A stretch of 64,000 nucleotides of DNA, from positions 4,464,001 to 4,528,000 of the forward strand of contig NZ_AP018439.1 of NCBI RefSeq assembly GCF_009937955.1, read 5' to 3'. The notes under the pieces were generated by a model. It did not search any database and was not told the DNA's origin. It worked only from the letters and a program-made list of their open reading frames with translations. The DNA is from Undibacterium sp. KW1 (GTDB lineage: Bacteria; Pseudomonadota; Gammaproteobacteria; Burkholderiales; Burkholderiaceae_D). Below are positions 47,901-50,761 of this stretch, one piece after another (position 1 is the stretch's first letter; each line of letters opens with the position of its first letter). The translations under genes and the position numbers were made by a program.

Positions 47901-48293
47901 ACCTTGGGCTGCCACATAAAGTTGCCGACTACTGTCATAGACATATTGTACGGCGCTGCCGTCTTGTCCTGCGCGTTCAACTTCACTGCCTGCGGTGTTC
48001 AATGTGCCGGTCAGGTTGGTGATACGGCGATAGCCATTGAGCCACCAAGCGTCGCCGTTGTCGTCGGACATTTTGCCCTGGCTATTATAGGTACGTAAGA
48101 TAGAAACATCGTCACCACGACCTACCAGTACAGCATCATTGTCTTGTATCACAACGTTGCCGGTTGCTACGTTCACATAGGTTTTTTCACCTGCCTTGTT
48201 TGATCCTGATTGCCCCAAATTCCCGCGCTCGCCCAAAGGAGCCAATGAAGCCTGATTCAATCCAACGCCATTTCCGCCTACGATAGCAACCAT
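20880..48293 (-). CDS. Giant Rhs/YD-repeat polymorphic-toxin core protein (9137 aa)
   Basis: A single uninterrupted frame of 9137 codons. Dozens of YD repeats (YDxxGRL, TxYxYDxxG types) form Rhs shells that usually encapsulate and deliver a C-terminal toxin. Three modules each begin with an NVxxxxxGExTxVDLxxGNVV-like entry followed by YNSQGKxSDDNGD (from about residues 35, 1800 and 3750). Then come a bulb-type lectin domain (about 5930-6040), a beta-rich region (6260-6500), about eight DUF4214-like units (6503-8100) with a coiled coil (6985-7200), a last YD core (about 8297-8970), a LysM domain (8979-9025), and a hydrophobic Gly/Ala-rich segment. There is no Sec signal peptide and no PAAR or VgrG domain. 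TTAGGA precedes the ATG. Typical Rhs proteins are about 1,400-2,000 aa. It ends at a G5 tract where a -1 shift would continue into the toxin frame. Confidence 0.9.
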   Translation of the reverse strand: MVAIVGGNGVGLNQASLAPLGERGNLGQSGSNKAGEKTYVNVATGNVVIQDNDAVLVGRGDDVSILRTYNSQGKMSDDNGDAWWLNGYRRITNLTGTLNTAGSEVERAGQDGSAVQYVYDSSRQLYVAAQGSGQFDTLSSDGTTWTWTNTTTHQTETYQSGNGYMWKLATASDTSGNVTTYSYNGERLSKITNANGEAVEFIYTGNNLSQERIVAADGKVTSNTRYTYDAQNRLSQVLLDLSPEDASIADGKVYATTYTYVGTSKLIDSITQTDGSYQKFTYVTVDGEARVASITDAYNNVTKFDYDTVNRQTKVTDTFGNVTVYTLTADKRFDSITAPAANGQTSTQRYGYDGAGNITSLTDAQGNVTSYTYDTAGHLLSKTDVAGNRTDNTYDVNGDLILSTLTPAAGANQSTGPQSTRFVYGLPGQLRFQISATGTVTEQRYDSAGQKIADIHYTNANYPVAGLGTNDPLTLGQLQSWSTSQVQSNTTRSDYSYNTRGQLSTTTTYAKINADGTGVADGSQSITRYTYDVAGKLLMTVDALNNQTSYTYDGLGRQTSTTDALQKTSYTEYDDANHKIVQHNASGRIDTQVYDNQGHLLSSTLGGELTTSYGYDALGRLVYAKDPTGVEQLHIYDAAGNLQADVNGKGEVTQYIYNVAGQRVQTIARANALTDAQFQQLKGQVVQTGNASAPTNVSVIPVTASASDMIVRTLYDKLGRVAKTISPLGEVTELQYNAAGKLVATIQRANTLNPSSVGINATAEEIQVTADAIKDRSSYRYYDQDQKLIGTVDAEGGIVEYRYDSAGRQTTTIAYATQNKNAQVNSQLSGLITQNPSTDAVSYNFYDAENQLIGTVNAEGYAIDYRYDAGGHVIQKTSYSVKLTSVSSSQTWESLRPQNDANRQTLQQFFDNLGRLSTSKFNVGNAFGTNLTKFIENVYDTKTGLLSNTVQDASRPYLRRASNTAYDQYGRVIGTLAGNGSEILFTNSDPAIIDQAWKDYGIAYTYDGANRRTSRIDQNGHRTLYYYDQAGHLTFTVNAMGEVTEQRYNHLGQLTDTIQYANRVTGLNTLNGGLQTADFNQKIQAIANSADDIRTSNTYDLDGRLLAVTDPNNQLTRYTYDQFGQQIKITDAKQIDTELHYDKRGLVTDTIRDAANLHQTVHTDYDAFGRAWRTVDAMGNVTQQNLDKLGQVVEVKDVASGSSTRTTYDAFSRILTKIDAKGAVTQFSYSWGPQGAPVVTTSAEGLVSSERFLRTGEKVSQNNADGTNFGFAYDKDGNEITKYNGSYVINKTFDKSGRLVLNIDENGNTTTYTYDDVNRLLSKTLEIANGQPLVTSYKYDALGRQIETTDPENKTTRLVYDHNGQLLQTIVDPNGLNLVTEYSYDETGKTLKITQKDRDNVVKSMQTYAYDSLGRRITESQDGGLTVSRKYQYDANNNVISVTDAQAHVTHFAYDSQNRQILSIDATGSVTSTVYDLNGRITQVRRYATAIDVTIIGSAADSATLLALIPLSSTNDQVSYRYYDKDGRMTVEVSALGEVISHAYDGAGRIVRNTQFATKITLPPPVDFSSSLVPVNVLDLVESYSYDAVGRLGFKISTDGSVTGYTYDKAGNLTATTIFTNKISVNDVAVGTKADVLAQLMERKKSADDRVERRAYDEANRLIYGIDAQGYVTQNLYEGLHLKQVMLYASPINIVGSDAMAIKNAINSNASMVASLTYTYDKLGNLLSKTDAIGDTESYTYNSRNQKLSYTNKKGETWTYSYDANGNFLSETAPVIDGNTGGGNSNNLAAYASSKQNLALVNVGSSKTGERTAVDLANGNVVLQDNDAVLAGRGGNVSLLRTYNSQGKLSDDNGDSWWINGYRRISGLIGDINSTGSQVYRAGQDGSVIKYSFDSTRQLYVATQSSGQFDTLSSDGTNWSWTNSATHQTETYQGGNGTWKLVTVSDVSGNITTYSYNGDLLSKIANANGDAVEFSYTGRNLSQEKVTGSDGKVFSNTSYIYDAIGRIRRVLLDLSPEDASIADGKVYVTTYTYVGTGNLIDSITQTDGSYQKFTYVTVDGEARVASITDAYNQITKFDYDTVNRQTKVTDAFGNVTVYTLTADKRFDSITAPAANGQTQTLRYGYDTAGNITSLTDAQGNVTSYSYDTGGHLLTKTDAAGNRTDNTYDANGDLILSTLTPAASANQSTGPQSTRFVYGIPGQLRFQISATGTVSEQRYDSEGQKIADIHYTNANYPVAGLGTNDPLTLGQLQSWSTSQVQSNTTRSDYSYNTRGQLSTTTTYAKINADGTGVADGSQSITRYTYDVAGKLLMTVDALNNQTSYTYDGLGRQTSTTDALQKTSYTEYDDANHKIVQHNASGRIDTQVYDNQGHLLSSTLGGELTTSYGYDALGRLVYAKDPTGVEQLHIYDAAGNLQADVNGKGEVTQYIYNVAGQRVQTIARANALTDAQFQQLKGQVVQTGNASAPTNVSVIPVTASASDMIVRTLYDKLGRVAKTISPLGEVTELQYNAAGKLVATIQRANTLNPSSVGINATAEEIQVTADAIKDRSSYRYYDQDQKLIGTVDAEGGIVEYRYDSAGRQTTTIAYATQNKNAQVNSQLSGLITQNPSQDAISYNFYNAENQLIGSVNAEGYATEYQYNLDGKITKTIRYAKKIDTINGSLNWEAVKPPRDAGNDQITANTYDAKNRVATSTLTIGASVRNGVRTSYSYDEYSGLARHTSITANLSLSYGLREGYTAYDKYGRVVATLGGNGSAELSYYEPLANSADQITQVWKDYGIAYTYDGANRRTSRIDQNGHRTLYYYDQAGHLTFTVNAMGEVTEQRYNHLGQLTDTIQYANRVTGLNTLNGGLQTADFNQKIQAIANSADDIRTSNTYDLDGRLLAVTDPNNQLTRYTYDQFGQQIKITDAKQIDTELHYDKRGLVTDTIRDAANLHQTVHTDYDAFGRAWRTVDAMGNVTQQNLDKLGQVVEVKDVASGSSTRTTYDAFSRVLTKIDALGFYTGFSYSFDMGDMRIDAVNTSTAGSNSKIVSIFGEVKYDRRGGAISTRYDKDGNLIAVSGAGEGYLNPNNSYFSPYLSFNEYAKSGQLISNTDANGNVTKFTYDDANRLLSKALNMSNGKSLVTSYKYDALGRQIEITDPDNKVTKLIYDHKGQLLQYIVDPSGLNFVTEYSYDATGNTLKVSQKGHDSGVELAQIYTYDALGRRATESVDGGLSISRKYQYDANNNVISTTDAQAHVTHFAYDSQNRQILSIDSAGNITKTVYDPNGLFSKVYRYATTINVASISDNASGTTLLALIPPPNVSDLQSYRAFQGGDTPVGEVNAQGEVTRYILDTYGRVVRAVHYATKVSLSQIEANNFNIFYAATDAKDTFETFAYDALGRVGFKIASDGTATDFVYDANGNLVGTTIYATRLNPNSVPLVSRSDDIAAMLIGKHTPQDLTERRAYDEANRLIYVVDAQGFVTQNIYEGTLLKKTIKFANTINTHAANLVYGDAAAIKNAINVDAAKDITTSYVYDKLGGVQSTTVNVGSADSTTFDRDGRVLSKTNVQGQTENYTYNNFGGKATVTVKLDGFTSTSTFADSGVLLARVETNTDAQGKTDSKTYDKDNHLVSATDINGVTSTYTYDTNGLLSTETDSLGNIKIYSEGRLQSKTDAQGTVEKYSYNSVGQQSKAVYNKAGYLLSATDIQGKTESYTYNGLGQKQTYTNKQGDTTTYNYDANGVLKTVTTSAANGTSISFDSSAYANSKQNLALVNVGNSKTGELTAVDLATGNVVLRDSDATMEGLGKDVSLLRSYNSQGKLSDDNGDAWWINGYRHVSGLSGSINAAGSIVYRAGQDGSAVQYVYDSSRQLYVAAQGSGQFDTLSSDGTTWTWTNTTTHQTETYQSGNGYMWKLATASDTSGNVTTYSYNGERLSKITNANGESVEFIYTGNNLSQERIVAADGKVTSNTRYSYDTQNRLSQVLLDLSPEDASITDGKVYITTYTYVGTGNLIDSITQTDGSYQKFTYVTVDGEARVASITDAYNKVTKFDYDTVNRQTKVTDTFGNVTVYTLTTDKRFDSITAPAANGQTQTLRYGYDNYGNITSLTDAQGNVTSYTYDTAGHLLSKTDVAGNRTDNTYDVNGDLILSTLTPAAGANQSTGPQSTRFVYGLPGQLRFQISATGTVTEQRYDSAGQKIADIHYTNANYPVAGLGTNDPLTLGQLQSWSTSQVQSNTTRSDYSYNTRGQLSTTTTYAKINADGTGVADGSQSITRYTYDVAGKLLMTVDALNNQTSYTYDGLGRQTSTIDALQKTSYTEYDDANHKIVQHNASGRIDTQVYDNQGHLLSSTLGGELTTSYGYDALGRLVYAKDPSGVEQLHIYDAAGNLQADVNGKGEVTQYIYNVAGQRVQTIARANALTDAQFQQLKGQVVQTGNASAPTNVSVIPVTASASDMIVRTLYDKLGRVAKTISPLGEVTELQYNAAGKLVATIQRANTLNPSSVGVNATAEDISVTADSKDRSSYRYYDQDQKLIGTVDAEGGIVEYRYDSAGRQTVTIAYATQNKNALVNSVFSSLITQNPSTDAVSYNFYNAENQLIGTVNAEGYATEYQYNLDGQLTQTTRYNNKANSVSPGVAWDSVKPVADATSDLVSKQTYDVLGRAKTNTEANGSTTTSFYDDKTGLLIQQKANLGTAQSRFLNQKYDQYGRVIGDMSSIGGWQLNTGAISEATAWQNYGVSYTYDTANRRTSSTDQSGHRTLFYYDQAGHLTHTINVLGEVTENRYNHLGQLTDTIRYGTRLASISSLNGGLVTSSLTQNLAGIANSQLDSTQHLSYDLDGHLATSTDANGNVTTYSYDQFGERTSITSLITDTENVVSKTSYNKLGQVIETIQDANGIKQTVHTDYDAFGRAIRSVDANGNVTTQVFDRLGRAVEVIDQASGHSNKTSYNAFNQTLTLTDAKGNVSTYSYKNNVLRSETKQTSAEGSIVITTTNSYGQVIASTDGKGNTTSITYDRDGNLKLKSTSDGTNSISTSNVYDNADLLKESTDANGNKTTYAYDDANRLISKTLIIAGSAPLVTTYAYDARGQQVEITDSNNVKTKLEYDLKGQLIRQTVDPDGLKLVTEYDYDKRGKTLKVTQKGETQDLVQRYVFDKLGRRIEEYTSTTLTRSYQYDANNNVISSKDALNNVTRFAYDSEDRQILVLDAAGGMQRTVYDENGSVKSVRRYATAVNLTGLSTQPTRAALEALIPAETAQDRFSTNYYDKDGRVTSTVDALGGVVSYVYDANNNVVKKTSGDGVNPANDRTQWFAYDGMNRLTVSIAADGSVTSNTYDGNGNVISTTAYANRISTANVAVGATPQTYLNQVQVNAQQDRTVRYAYDAANRLAYSVDAQGYVTKNTYEGTHLKSTTQYDQPIVVTNSNLASIQAAVSSSAKDRTSSYEYDHAGHLLKTTDAMGFTEKYTYNSLGQKDSFTNKKGATWTYTYDAVGRLETEKAPAVEVTSIDIKNGAKSSTSVMLALETRFVYDAVGNLKARIEASNSDQQRRTEYTYDALGRQIGVTYPPVDVTNSSTGVTIVGKQLTTHVTYDTLGNAVSNIDVAGKRSYKVYDQLGRVRFDIDANGYLTEYKRNTFGEVETLIRYATDKRDTTSETAPTLAQIVPVISTKDRQIKTQYNQLGQAATVTESIFYGSDGTHYEYQAKVTSNTYNAFGELASASVGRNVYDANGNILQAGVDLATTRYAYNQRGQQVAVLDAENYLTRQQFDAYGNVILHVEFAAAYPSLAANWSGSDSGLPVADVSLIGGASDRGVRYEYDLINRKISETKLNVEYAQLSSFNRTDVNAHGSVKTQYGYDQLGNLVSTTEQEIDSGRAISGISNIGLITRTSYITYDMLGRVATTTSSGSGASNTGIYTVYKRDAYGNAVVTSQTPMTQGNQSGNPLMTYMGSMNAGQNLLEGQALYSANGRFQLVMQSDGNLVMYDRQQGNASAPGIIWYSNTRAPSGSTGLALQTDGNLVVYHAGAPLWQSATSGSGMVLRLRDDGNLVLTNASQQIVWQTATIVAPTTPSADIRESYAQYNAFGKVTDSVDAADKRSHQSYDANGNLVAQQRKVTDIKGQVVGNSDTSAMVSMEYDAAGKLVRTVELGVSGSSDTTETRYEYNAFGELQKQTVNGVTTLLNEYDNEGHLWRTTSGGITKVMLVDQEGRGTVQITSGTVDLRSLADTISVVGKAQLDGAAQADGKAKPDPLFTSSVTRYDHLGHVIEKQLPNVGNSNKLEVSAQSSTLKFTVNGNLDNNSGAGSTGNNGRPDPSELKNGTGDASGSSPVGGTFTGHNSVLITMPDMSSWGYGDVKISVQFYTKLGLNGVPPTMGSVEKVYEALQAKGVVDFFWNNDKSWGIPTQNYVTEIVISKKDATGHWVQVNKLGANQSNSISAVINIAAPIDLNIKPVFRYRVIGNTTWYTGKLTNFGNSYVFNPLDGKSDTDAGNIDGVNRSLAEGIYEYQVDYKQDDVVVSHSDGKMTVGYGSERIKAAQLYVALLGRAPTDSELVNFTEKLANKTLDQMAQYLLDLPEMKLNALSGEAVLKLIYNDALKREIDDAGKAYWLAQWNSGATNAHGSVVADIIRGTVAYTGNVEAIATSSKLFNNKVSVALTYGGELKGRDIAVATSILTQVTATDTTAALAVASVGNLVTDAQSRLQLTRLYVLLQNRSPEKGGLDYFADELKNKSRTINDEATVILSQSLLAGKSNKDIADTIFDAVLNWKGSPAKSGFLDKLNATTTSAQKAAVILELIDDIVGNTRTDFDWRQAQQLFNNRVNVGMLYANSFGLTDDKVAATINAQVTATDTLTAINSIFAQLNVTQNKQLNLARLYVMLFNRSPDPKGYQYWLQQSNLSSNISFSTIANAIWTDKFSTVSNIDLVKQIYANTLGGDAASVTESNQWVLELNAAGQPGAASKGEVLERMINDLVNPSGSANFSSYARQVFTLKTATGMNFVKLAAGDVTEAAASLAAVELDLKSMTASLALQQAKANVAATSDKLAQAQQGADATKLAASMVAYEASAAAFAYAKAQLQATLADFTKVDSDLTTAQNNLNTWVEQKKIVDRDLSLATALVQSADSALAFANAAVQADNAIANQAALARAQQAKLEAEIQEGLAIANKQGAEKALQDAKDNVKRLKDRLDILETAKKTAADNYKEAASDLTQKTNDRDAAQRTVNDNTVTTANASAALSKIAAPLTSSNRLTIYQLYNIIFGEANPDLAGVQYWQAALDSGRMTVKQVIHAMYFDPSRRVNYLSPTSFFGRIYSSSLNLSSSDPGALWWADTLQNAPDDNTLNPDPMGRPDKAEQIYTFYNGLLNETYQGPYVGYANLLRVSTQSKDAGAVIIARTQLDFDNATAALALANKTLGERKGDMADAENRLRNTPTDAQAISDFNDAKSSYDIAAGNITPLQSALDNAVNAVNSAHGWVTYFQNQVNGLQPAGGSTTPSGDVMNTLVGALSDYNVKKGLAEDAPNFAKKTSAALDAISQANPEHLRQVLQLYVLLFNRTDPDSAGVAYWVTRMKEGMQIVDIATSMYHDTNTYVNEGLDKKDPNVLMASIYTNSLSRFDNDTAGITYWANKLRSEPANSQGAIFNALIFSVLNNDNPDAQFLATRDKFIAKVNLAVSHAVNNASNALAVANAAVTKTASDASLALQRYLALKDAAGAAGTSISIPTTTATATNLASILQVIMLLTNNQNISPNFTVKMGGWIDAIASGKETVDTIAGKIYTELNLNSVGSYSLIQSIYYGALGRTAPDPLNGESYWASRLDTARQSGEAAIGNVFNSLISGLANETSVISVAFASRRLFDQKVATFISNFQSVQQAFINSVLIPAKYGDSQVLIDAQSKFDQAKAASDTAHQNASAVYGVSTAPTVSATEAQKSVARLYALMFNRAPEASGLSYWSSRVGSTDLSSIAQLMLDGAKPGDIAAGLDNSSFVSLIYSNLGSTDSKNIATHINDLRTKTRGQVAYEILSETMSNGTTDQASADRLRLLANKTAVGLTYALTMNGDNVGVARTLFTSVTADNATAGINAALNTKPAVYARTQVASLFIMMFGREADLDGFDHWSERIPAIDAPLADRVMFVQNMISGDAEHTLEAYKLNDTDFINKIYTNAFGQQPDAAGRNFWLQQLSSKSRAEVILGILYDIQNSPASSSADATTQLQFRLNQKAFNEKVSLALNHLAVLEQTKLTNAGQVDQGNLDQLKTAASVAAGLAIEADLAALKAMGDIGRISQIPKAADISWIPTLNINNGSNSTPIAPAGYNSIIQTSDRWGNVLSATDVRDPKLLTRYHYDSDNRLIETIRNDGIKDIKVTDAYNSLGQKIGGMDANGNISFNVLDASGHVLEEHRADGHVARQDFNAFGDRTSYTDATGYQTAFKYDVLGRVSSQTQVGVVNVYHSTDLTADGGVDFKPGQVITTQLTTSYQYDELSRRIQTTDAAGGILRTWYDLRGNVIKADNESHTTGSNGSQTTSRFDALNHKVNETDAMGGQKNWVYDIATGRLASKSDLGGHTTKYAYNYYNQVVHEYGVNYGKDITTTYNQLGQVLTIQDAGTTTNTYYQYDVAGNRLSENVIQVKDTHVSVLQDNHLSYDKLGRLAVVQTDRYSLTYTYDDNGNRTKVSSYYVTDTNATTNAKGELVNTVGGNQINSKEQVKVTWNTYDAMNRQVIADGVNNNGVISISAEQGHQFTYDEEGRRLSDTSYGKKITTTTANVLGIPVTMAGTTSGNVTETYSYDAIGRLDTINRDGVEIDKRYYNANSQLVRSGISDKLMNDIFINSDLKKSFQDAGVSAEFTIYQYKTDKIDQLDIQQVHTPIAGARYSGTRFTYDEAGRMTLYTQDTKTVVGYHYDAADQFDQYQASRVVGNRGGGEATTVNTYDVNGHLITVTDSTDTNNKRNLFVDTAGHILRKEQKGDNTYSLLVNDELIGTSSKDYVSDTINQSYVKQSALANSGPSIYVAQQGDTLQSIAKAVWGDATLWYLIADANGLAATEPLSGAKLLIPAREVSGGNRVDTFKPYNPREIVGDTTPNMPMPAGQDGCGGMGMIIVAAIAVVATFMTAGAAAALMGPTGSLAGSTLGSLISNGAIALAGGGGGGVAAAGWGWQPLLQRLGPW
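20916..20920 (-). other. G5 tract at which core and toxin frames would join
   Basis: On the minus strand GGA-TGG-GGG-TGG ends the core frame 12 codons before a stop. Adding one G gives GGA TGG GGG GTG GCA and continues directly into the toxin frame, preserving the Gly/Ala-rich sequence. Either a missing G (mutation, phase variation or sequencing error) or ribosomal frameshifting could connect the two. Confidence 0.75.
21220..21365 (-). other. LysM domain of the giant protein
   Basis: IYVAQQGDTLQSIAKAVWGD, then LWYLIADANGL and LLIPA form a textbook LysM (peptidoglycan or chitin binding) unit of about 45 residues, placed between the last YD core and the pretoxin segment. Confidence 0.85.
23590..28780 (-). 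other. Block of about eight DUF4214-like units with an internal coiled coil
   Basis: Repeated motifs LYVALLGRAPTDSELVNF, LYVLLQNRSPEKGGLDYF, LYVMLFNRSPDPKGYQYW, LYNIIFGEANPDLAGVQYW, LYVLLFNRTDPDSAGVAYW, LYALMFNRAPEASGLSYW and others match the DUF4214 signature known from secreted and S-layer-associated proteins. Alanine-rich coiled coil (26690-27340) separates units 3 and 4. Confidence 0.8.
30171..30505 (-). other. Bulb-type (mannose-binding) lectin domain of the giant protein
   Basis: Three QxDxNxVxY-like sugar-binding motifs are visible: QSDGNLVMY, QTDGNLVVY and RDDGNLVLT. Spacing is that of the beta-prism II bulb lectin fold, about 110 residues. It may direct the protein to a glycan receptor. 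Confidence 0.85.
34700..36780 (-). repeat. Long direct repeat A, copy 3 (inside giant gene)
   Basis: About 2.1 kb encoding the YD block from the KLIGTVDAEGGIVEYRYDSA region to the module entry. It is diverged from copies 1 and 2 in its middle but shares long identical stretches with copy 1, for example 36615-36778 with 47798-47960. Confidence 0.8.
39303..39963 (-). repeat. Long direct repeat B, copy 2 (inside giant gene)
   Basis: About 660 bp nearly identical to 44634-45294, with only scattered substitutions; absent in this form from the third module. Confidence 0.8.
40561..42640 (-). repeat. Long direct repeat A, copy 2 (inside giant gene)
   Basis: Spaced about 5319 bp from copy 1. The stretch 40561-41622 appears identical to 45880-46941, since the out-of-frame translations also match; divergence starts at 41623. 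Confidence 0.85.
44634..45294 (-). repeat. Long direct repeat B, copy 1 (inside giant gene)
   Basis: Near-identical to 39303-39963, offset about 5331 bp, supporting duplication or gene conversion between modules 1 and 2. Confidence 0.8.
45880..47960 (-). repeat. Long direct repeat A, copy 1 (inside giant gene)
   Basis: First copy of the repeated YD block near the N-terminus, about 5319 bp from copy 2 and 11183 bp from copy 3. Confidence 0.85.
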
Positions 48294-48661
48294 GTGATTT
48301 CCTAATATGTTTTATTCAATTGTTTGTTTGACAGGAGTAACTGACTCAACCGCCGTCGTTCAGTGCAATAGTCCAAACATTTGAAGAATTGTTTAGGTAA
48401 AATCGAAAATAATTGGCATATCCGTTGATTATTTTTATATATCTTGATTTTTATTATAAAAATAAGTCTAATTTCAAAAATATCCTGAATAAATGATGGT
48501 CACTTTATTTTTAAAAAACTTGCTTTTTATTTATTTAAATGCCAAAAGCTCGTGAAATAACTCTGTGGAGGCCCATTTAAATGTGCTGACATCTCCATTT
48601 GTTGGCTAGAATGACGCCCGTGTTTGCACATTTGCCGCAATAATTTTTGGGAATAAAATCG
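48294..48661. promoter_or_regulatory. AT-rich divergent promoter region of the giant gene and TPR gene
   Basis: A 368-bp AT-rich gap between two divergent starts, with A/T runs at 48420-48540. It presumably holds both promoters; no -35/-10 pair is clear enough to name. Confidence 0.5.
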
Positions 48662-49288
48662 ATGAATACTGCACCTACTCTAGGCTTTGATGACATCTTG
48701 CAAGAGGCGTTGCGGGTCAGTCAGGCGAATGATGGGCCTGCCGCGATCAGTTTGTTTCAGCAGGCATTGACGCTCAATCCAGGGTCAGCGACAACTTATT
48801 GTCTGCTTGGGGCTGAGTACATTACGCTTGGTCAGGTCGCTGAGAGTGAGGCGGCCTATGCAAATGCGTTGGTACTGGCGCCGCAATTCCATGTAGCTCG
48901 GTTTCAGTTGGGGTTATTGCAGTTCACTTCGGCAAGGGTAGCCGTTGCATTGCTGACCTGGCAGCCTTTACTGGATTTGCAGGATGATAATGCGTTGAAG
49001 TTATTTGTGATGGGCTTTGCGCATATGGCGCAAGATGATTTTGAAGTAGCCATCAATTACTTTGAACGCGGCATCATGCTTAATACAGATATTCCACCTT
49101 TAAATACTGATATTCAACGCGTGATTGCAGATATCAAAGGTCTGGAAGATAAGCCTCTATTAACCACAGCGAACCAAGCTAATGCTACACCCACTCCCGC
49201 TGCAGTTGAAGACGGTGGCCAAAACGAAGAAGATGCAAATGTGCATTTCTTGCTTTCGAATTACCAACAGCAAGGGCCTTTGCATTGA
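48662..49288 (+). CDS. TPR-repeat protein next to the giant Rhs gene (208 aa)
   Basis: At least two to three tetratricopeptide units are visible in residues 8-140 (AISLFQQALTLNPGSATTYCLLGAEYI, AESEAAYANALVLAPQFHVARFQLGL, and FEVAINYFERGIMLN). The C-terminus is polar and acidic. ATG at 48662 has GGGA about 10 nt upstream. TPR proteins mediate protein-protein contacts; divergence from the giant gene suggests an assembly or secretion helper for it. That link is inference from position. No signal peptide. Confidence 0.75.
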   Translation: MNTAPTLGFDDILQEALRVSQANDGPAAISLFQQALTLNPGSATTYCLLGAEYITLGQVAESEAAYANALVLAPQFHVARFQLGLLQFTSARVAVALLTWQPLLDLQDDNALKLFVMGFAHMAQDDFEVAINYFERGIMLNTDIPPLNTDIQRVIADIKGLEDKPLLTTANQANATPTPAAVEDGGQNEEDANVHFLLSNYQQQGPLH

Positions 49289-49394
49289 GTAGCTTAGCTA
49301 TTGAAACTCAAAAGCACAATGGACTTTAAGTGAGCAATCTTCTCACTCTTCAGCCAACATGAATTGAAGTAATACCTGGCTGTTATAAACATTG

Positions 49395-49981
49395 GCACCC
49401 GTTGCGACTACGCTGTATCAATTCGGTCTTGCTGCCCACACCAATGTGCCCCTTCATGTCGAAGTGCCATTGACTCCCTTTTTGGTCTGATGCATTTATG
49501 AATCACGCCCTCCATCTTTATTCTTGGTCGAAGACGGGGCGGCGATGATGGCGGCATCAACGATAGTGCCGGCCGACACTTTCATCCAACGTTCTTGCAA
49601 ATGATGCCCCACTTCCACAAAGATCTACATGTCGAGAGCATGACTATCCAGTAAATGACGAAATTTGCAAACCGTTGTTTAATCGAGAACAGGTTCACTA
49701 AGATCTACGCCGATAAAACTATGCATGGAAACTTATTCGTATAAAGCATCTTCGACGGCTGGATCAGACAAGTTGAACCATTGCTGCAGGAAGTAGATCC
49801 GAAACTTACGTTCTACACCCACTGGTGGAAGTTCGTTTTCAGCCTTCGGATAATAAGGCTCAACCAGCTCATGCAGCATTGACCACGGCACAACCTGATT
49901 CAACTCATATAGAAATACTGCTCGCTTCGTCGTCATGGCGTAGGGTTCAAAGCTTCCATGGGCAAAGGTAGTCTGTTTCAT
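49395..49981 (-). pseudogene. IS5-family transposase remnant
   Basis: The first 80 residues are well preserved (MKQTTFAHGSFEPYAMTTKR, IYFLQQWFNLSDPAVEDALY). Downstream, stops and shifts interrupt recognizable IS5 blocks: TTVCKFRHLL, then [40 protein letters not shown]. The C-terminal catalytic region is missing. A decayed insertion sequence between the TPR gene and the recombinase module. Confidence 0.85.
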
Positions 49982-50318
49982 GGGTTCAAGCAATGACAGG
50001 GGACATGCTTCTATTAACGCTTCTGAATCAGGTTGCTTTTACTTAATCAGAGATTCCGTAGAAATCATTTTAGATAGCTGAGAAAAGCAAATATTTCGAT
50101 TGAATCTCCCCAAAAAATGGGGAAACAATGGCGTCAGGCAGGAATTCAAATATTTCTTCAAATTATCCAAAAAAATTGGAATTTAATGCTTTTGAATAAG
50201 AAAAAAAATCTTTTTTTTTACATAAGTCATTGATTCTAATGAATATATTTTAAAAATTACCAGTTGCAGTAAACGTCACTTTGATGCATGATGTCGCCTA
50301 CTGATTTTAGGCAGCATC
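49982..50318. other. AT-rich intergenic stretch
   Basis: No gene seen. Very AT-rich with poly-T and poly-A tracts from 50140 to 50260, leading to the XRE regulator start. Confidence 0.4.
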
Positions 50319-50681
50319 ATGGAAACAATTCTAGGCAATGAGCTTCGAAAGCAAAGAACAAGCACCAAAGTCACCTTGAGACAGGTAGCCAACATCGTCG
50401 GATGTACTGCTCCTTACCTGCATCGTATTGAAGCTGGTTGTTGCGCGCCTACTGATCAGGCTTTCTTAATAAAACTGGCTCAAGCCCTTATGCTTAATCA
50501 TAAAGAGCAATGCCAATTTATTGAGTATGCGAGTGAATCTCAGCGAACCATTCGCATATCCAAAGCTGTCGGTGCAGAAGCATTAAGAATCATCAATCAA
50601 ACTGCACGCAATCTGGAAATGCTAGAGCAAGAAGATTTGCAGAAGATAGAACAGATATTGAATAATGCTCGTCAAAAATGA
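50319..50681 (+). CDS. XRE-family HTH regulator (120 aa)
   Basis: The N-terminal helix-turn-helix of Cro/C1 type is at residues 5-60 (LRKQRTSTKVTLRQVANIVG, then YLHRIEAGCCAPTDQAFLIKLAQAL). A helical C-terminal tail follows. It lies upstream of the tyrosine-recombinase operon on the same strand, with a terminator between, so it may control excision or integration genes. Its GC content is low like that module. Confidence 0.8.
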   Translation: METILGNELRKQRTSTKVTLRQVANIVGCTAPYLHRIEAGCCAPTDQAFLIKLAQALMLNHKEQCQFIEYASESQRTIRISKAVGAEALRIINQTARNLEMLEQEDLQKIEQILNNARQK

Positions 50682-50733
50682 AAGGTAAAAAATGAAATCA
50701 AAGTAAATTAGTGAGACTAAAAGGCTAAAAAAA

Positions 50734-50761
50734 AACCTCCGTTGGGGAACAGAGGTTTTTT
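50734..50761. terminator. Rho-independent terminator after XRE gene
   Basis: AACCTC (50734-50739) pairs with GAGGTT (50752-50757), with T6 on one side and A9 on the other; may act in both directions. Confidence 0.75.

Noticed and set aside
21000..48000. Regular repeats that might suggest a CRISPR array
   Set aside because: The repeats are coding, of variable length and keep one open frame; they are YD repeats.
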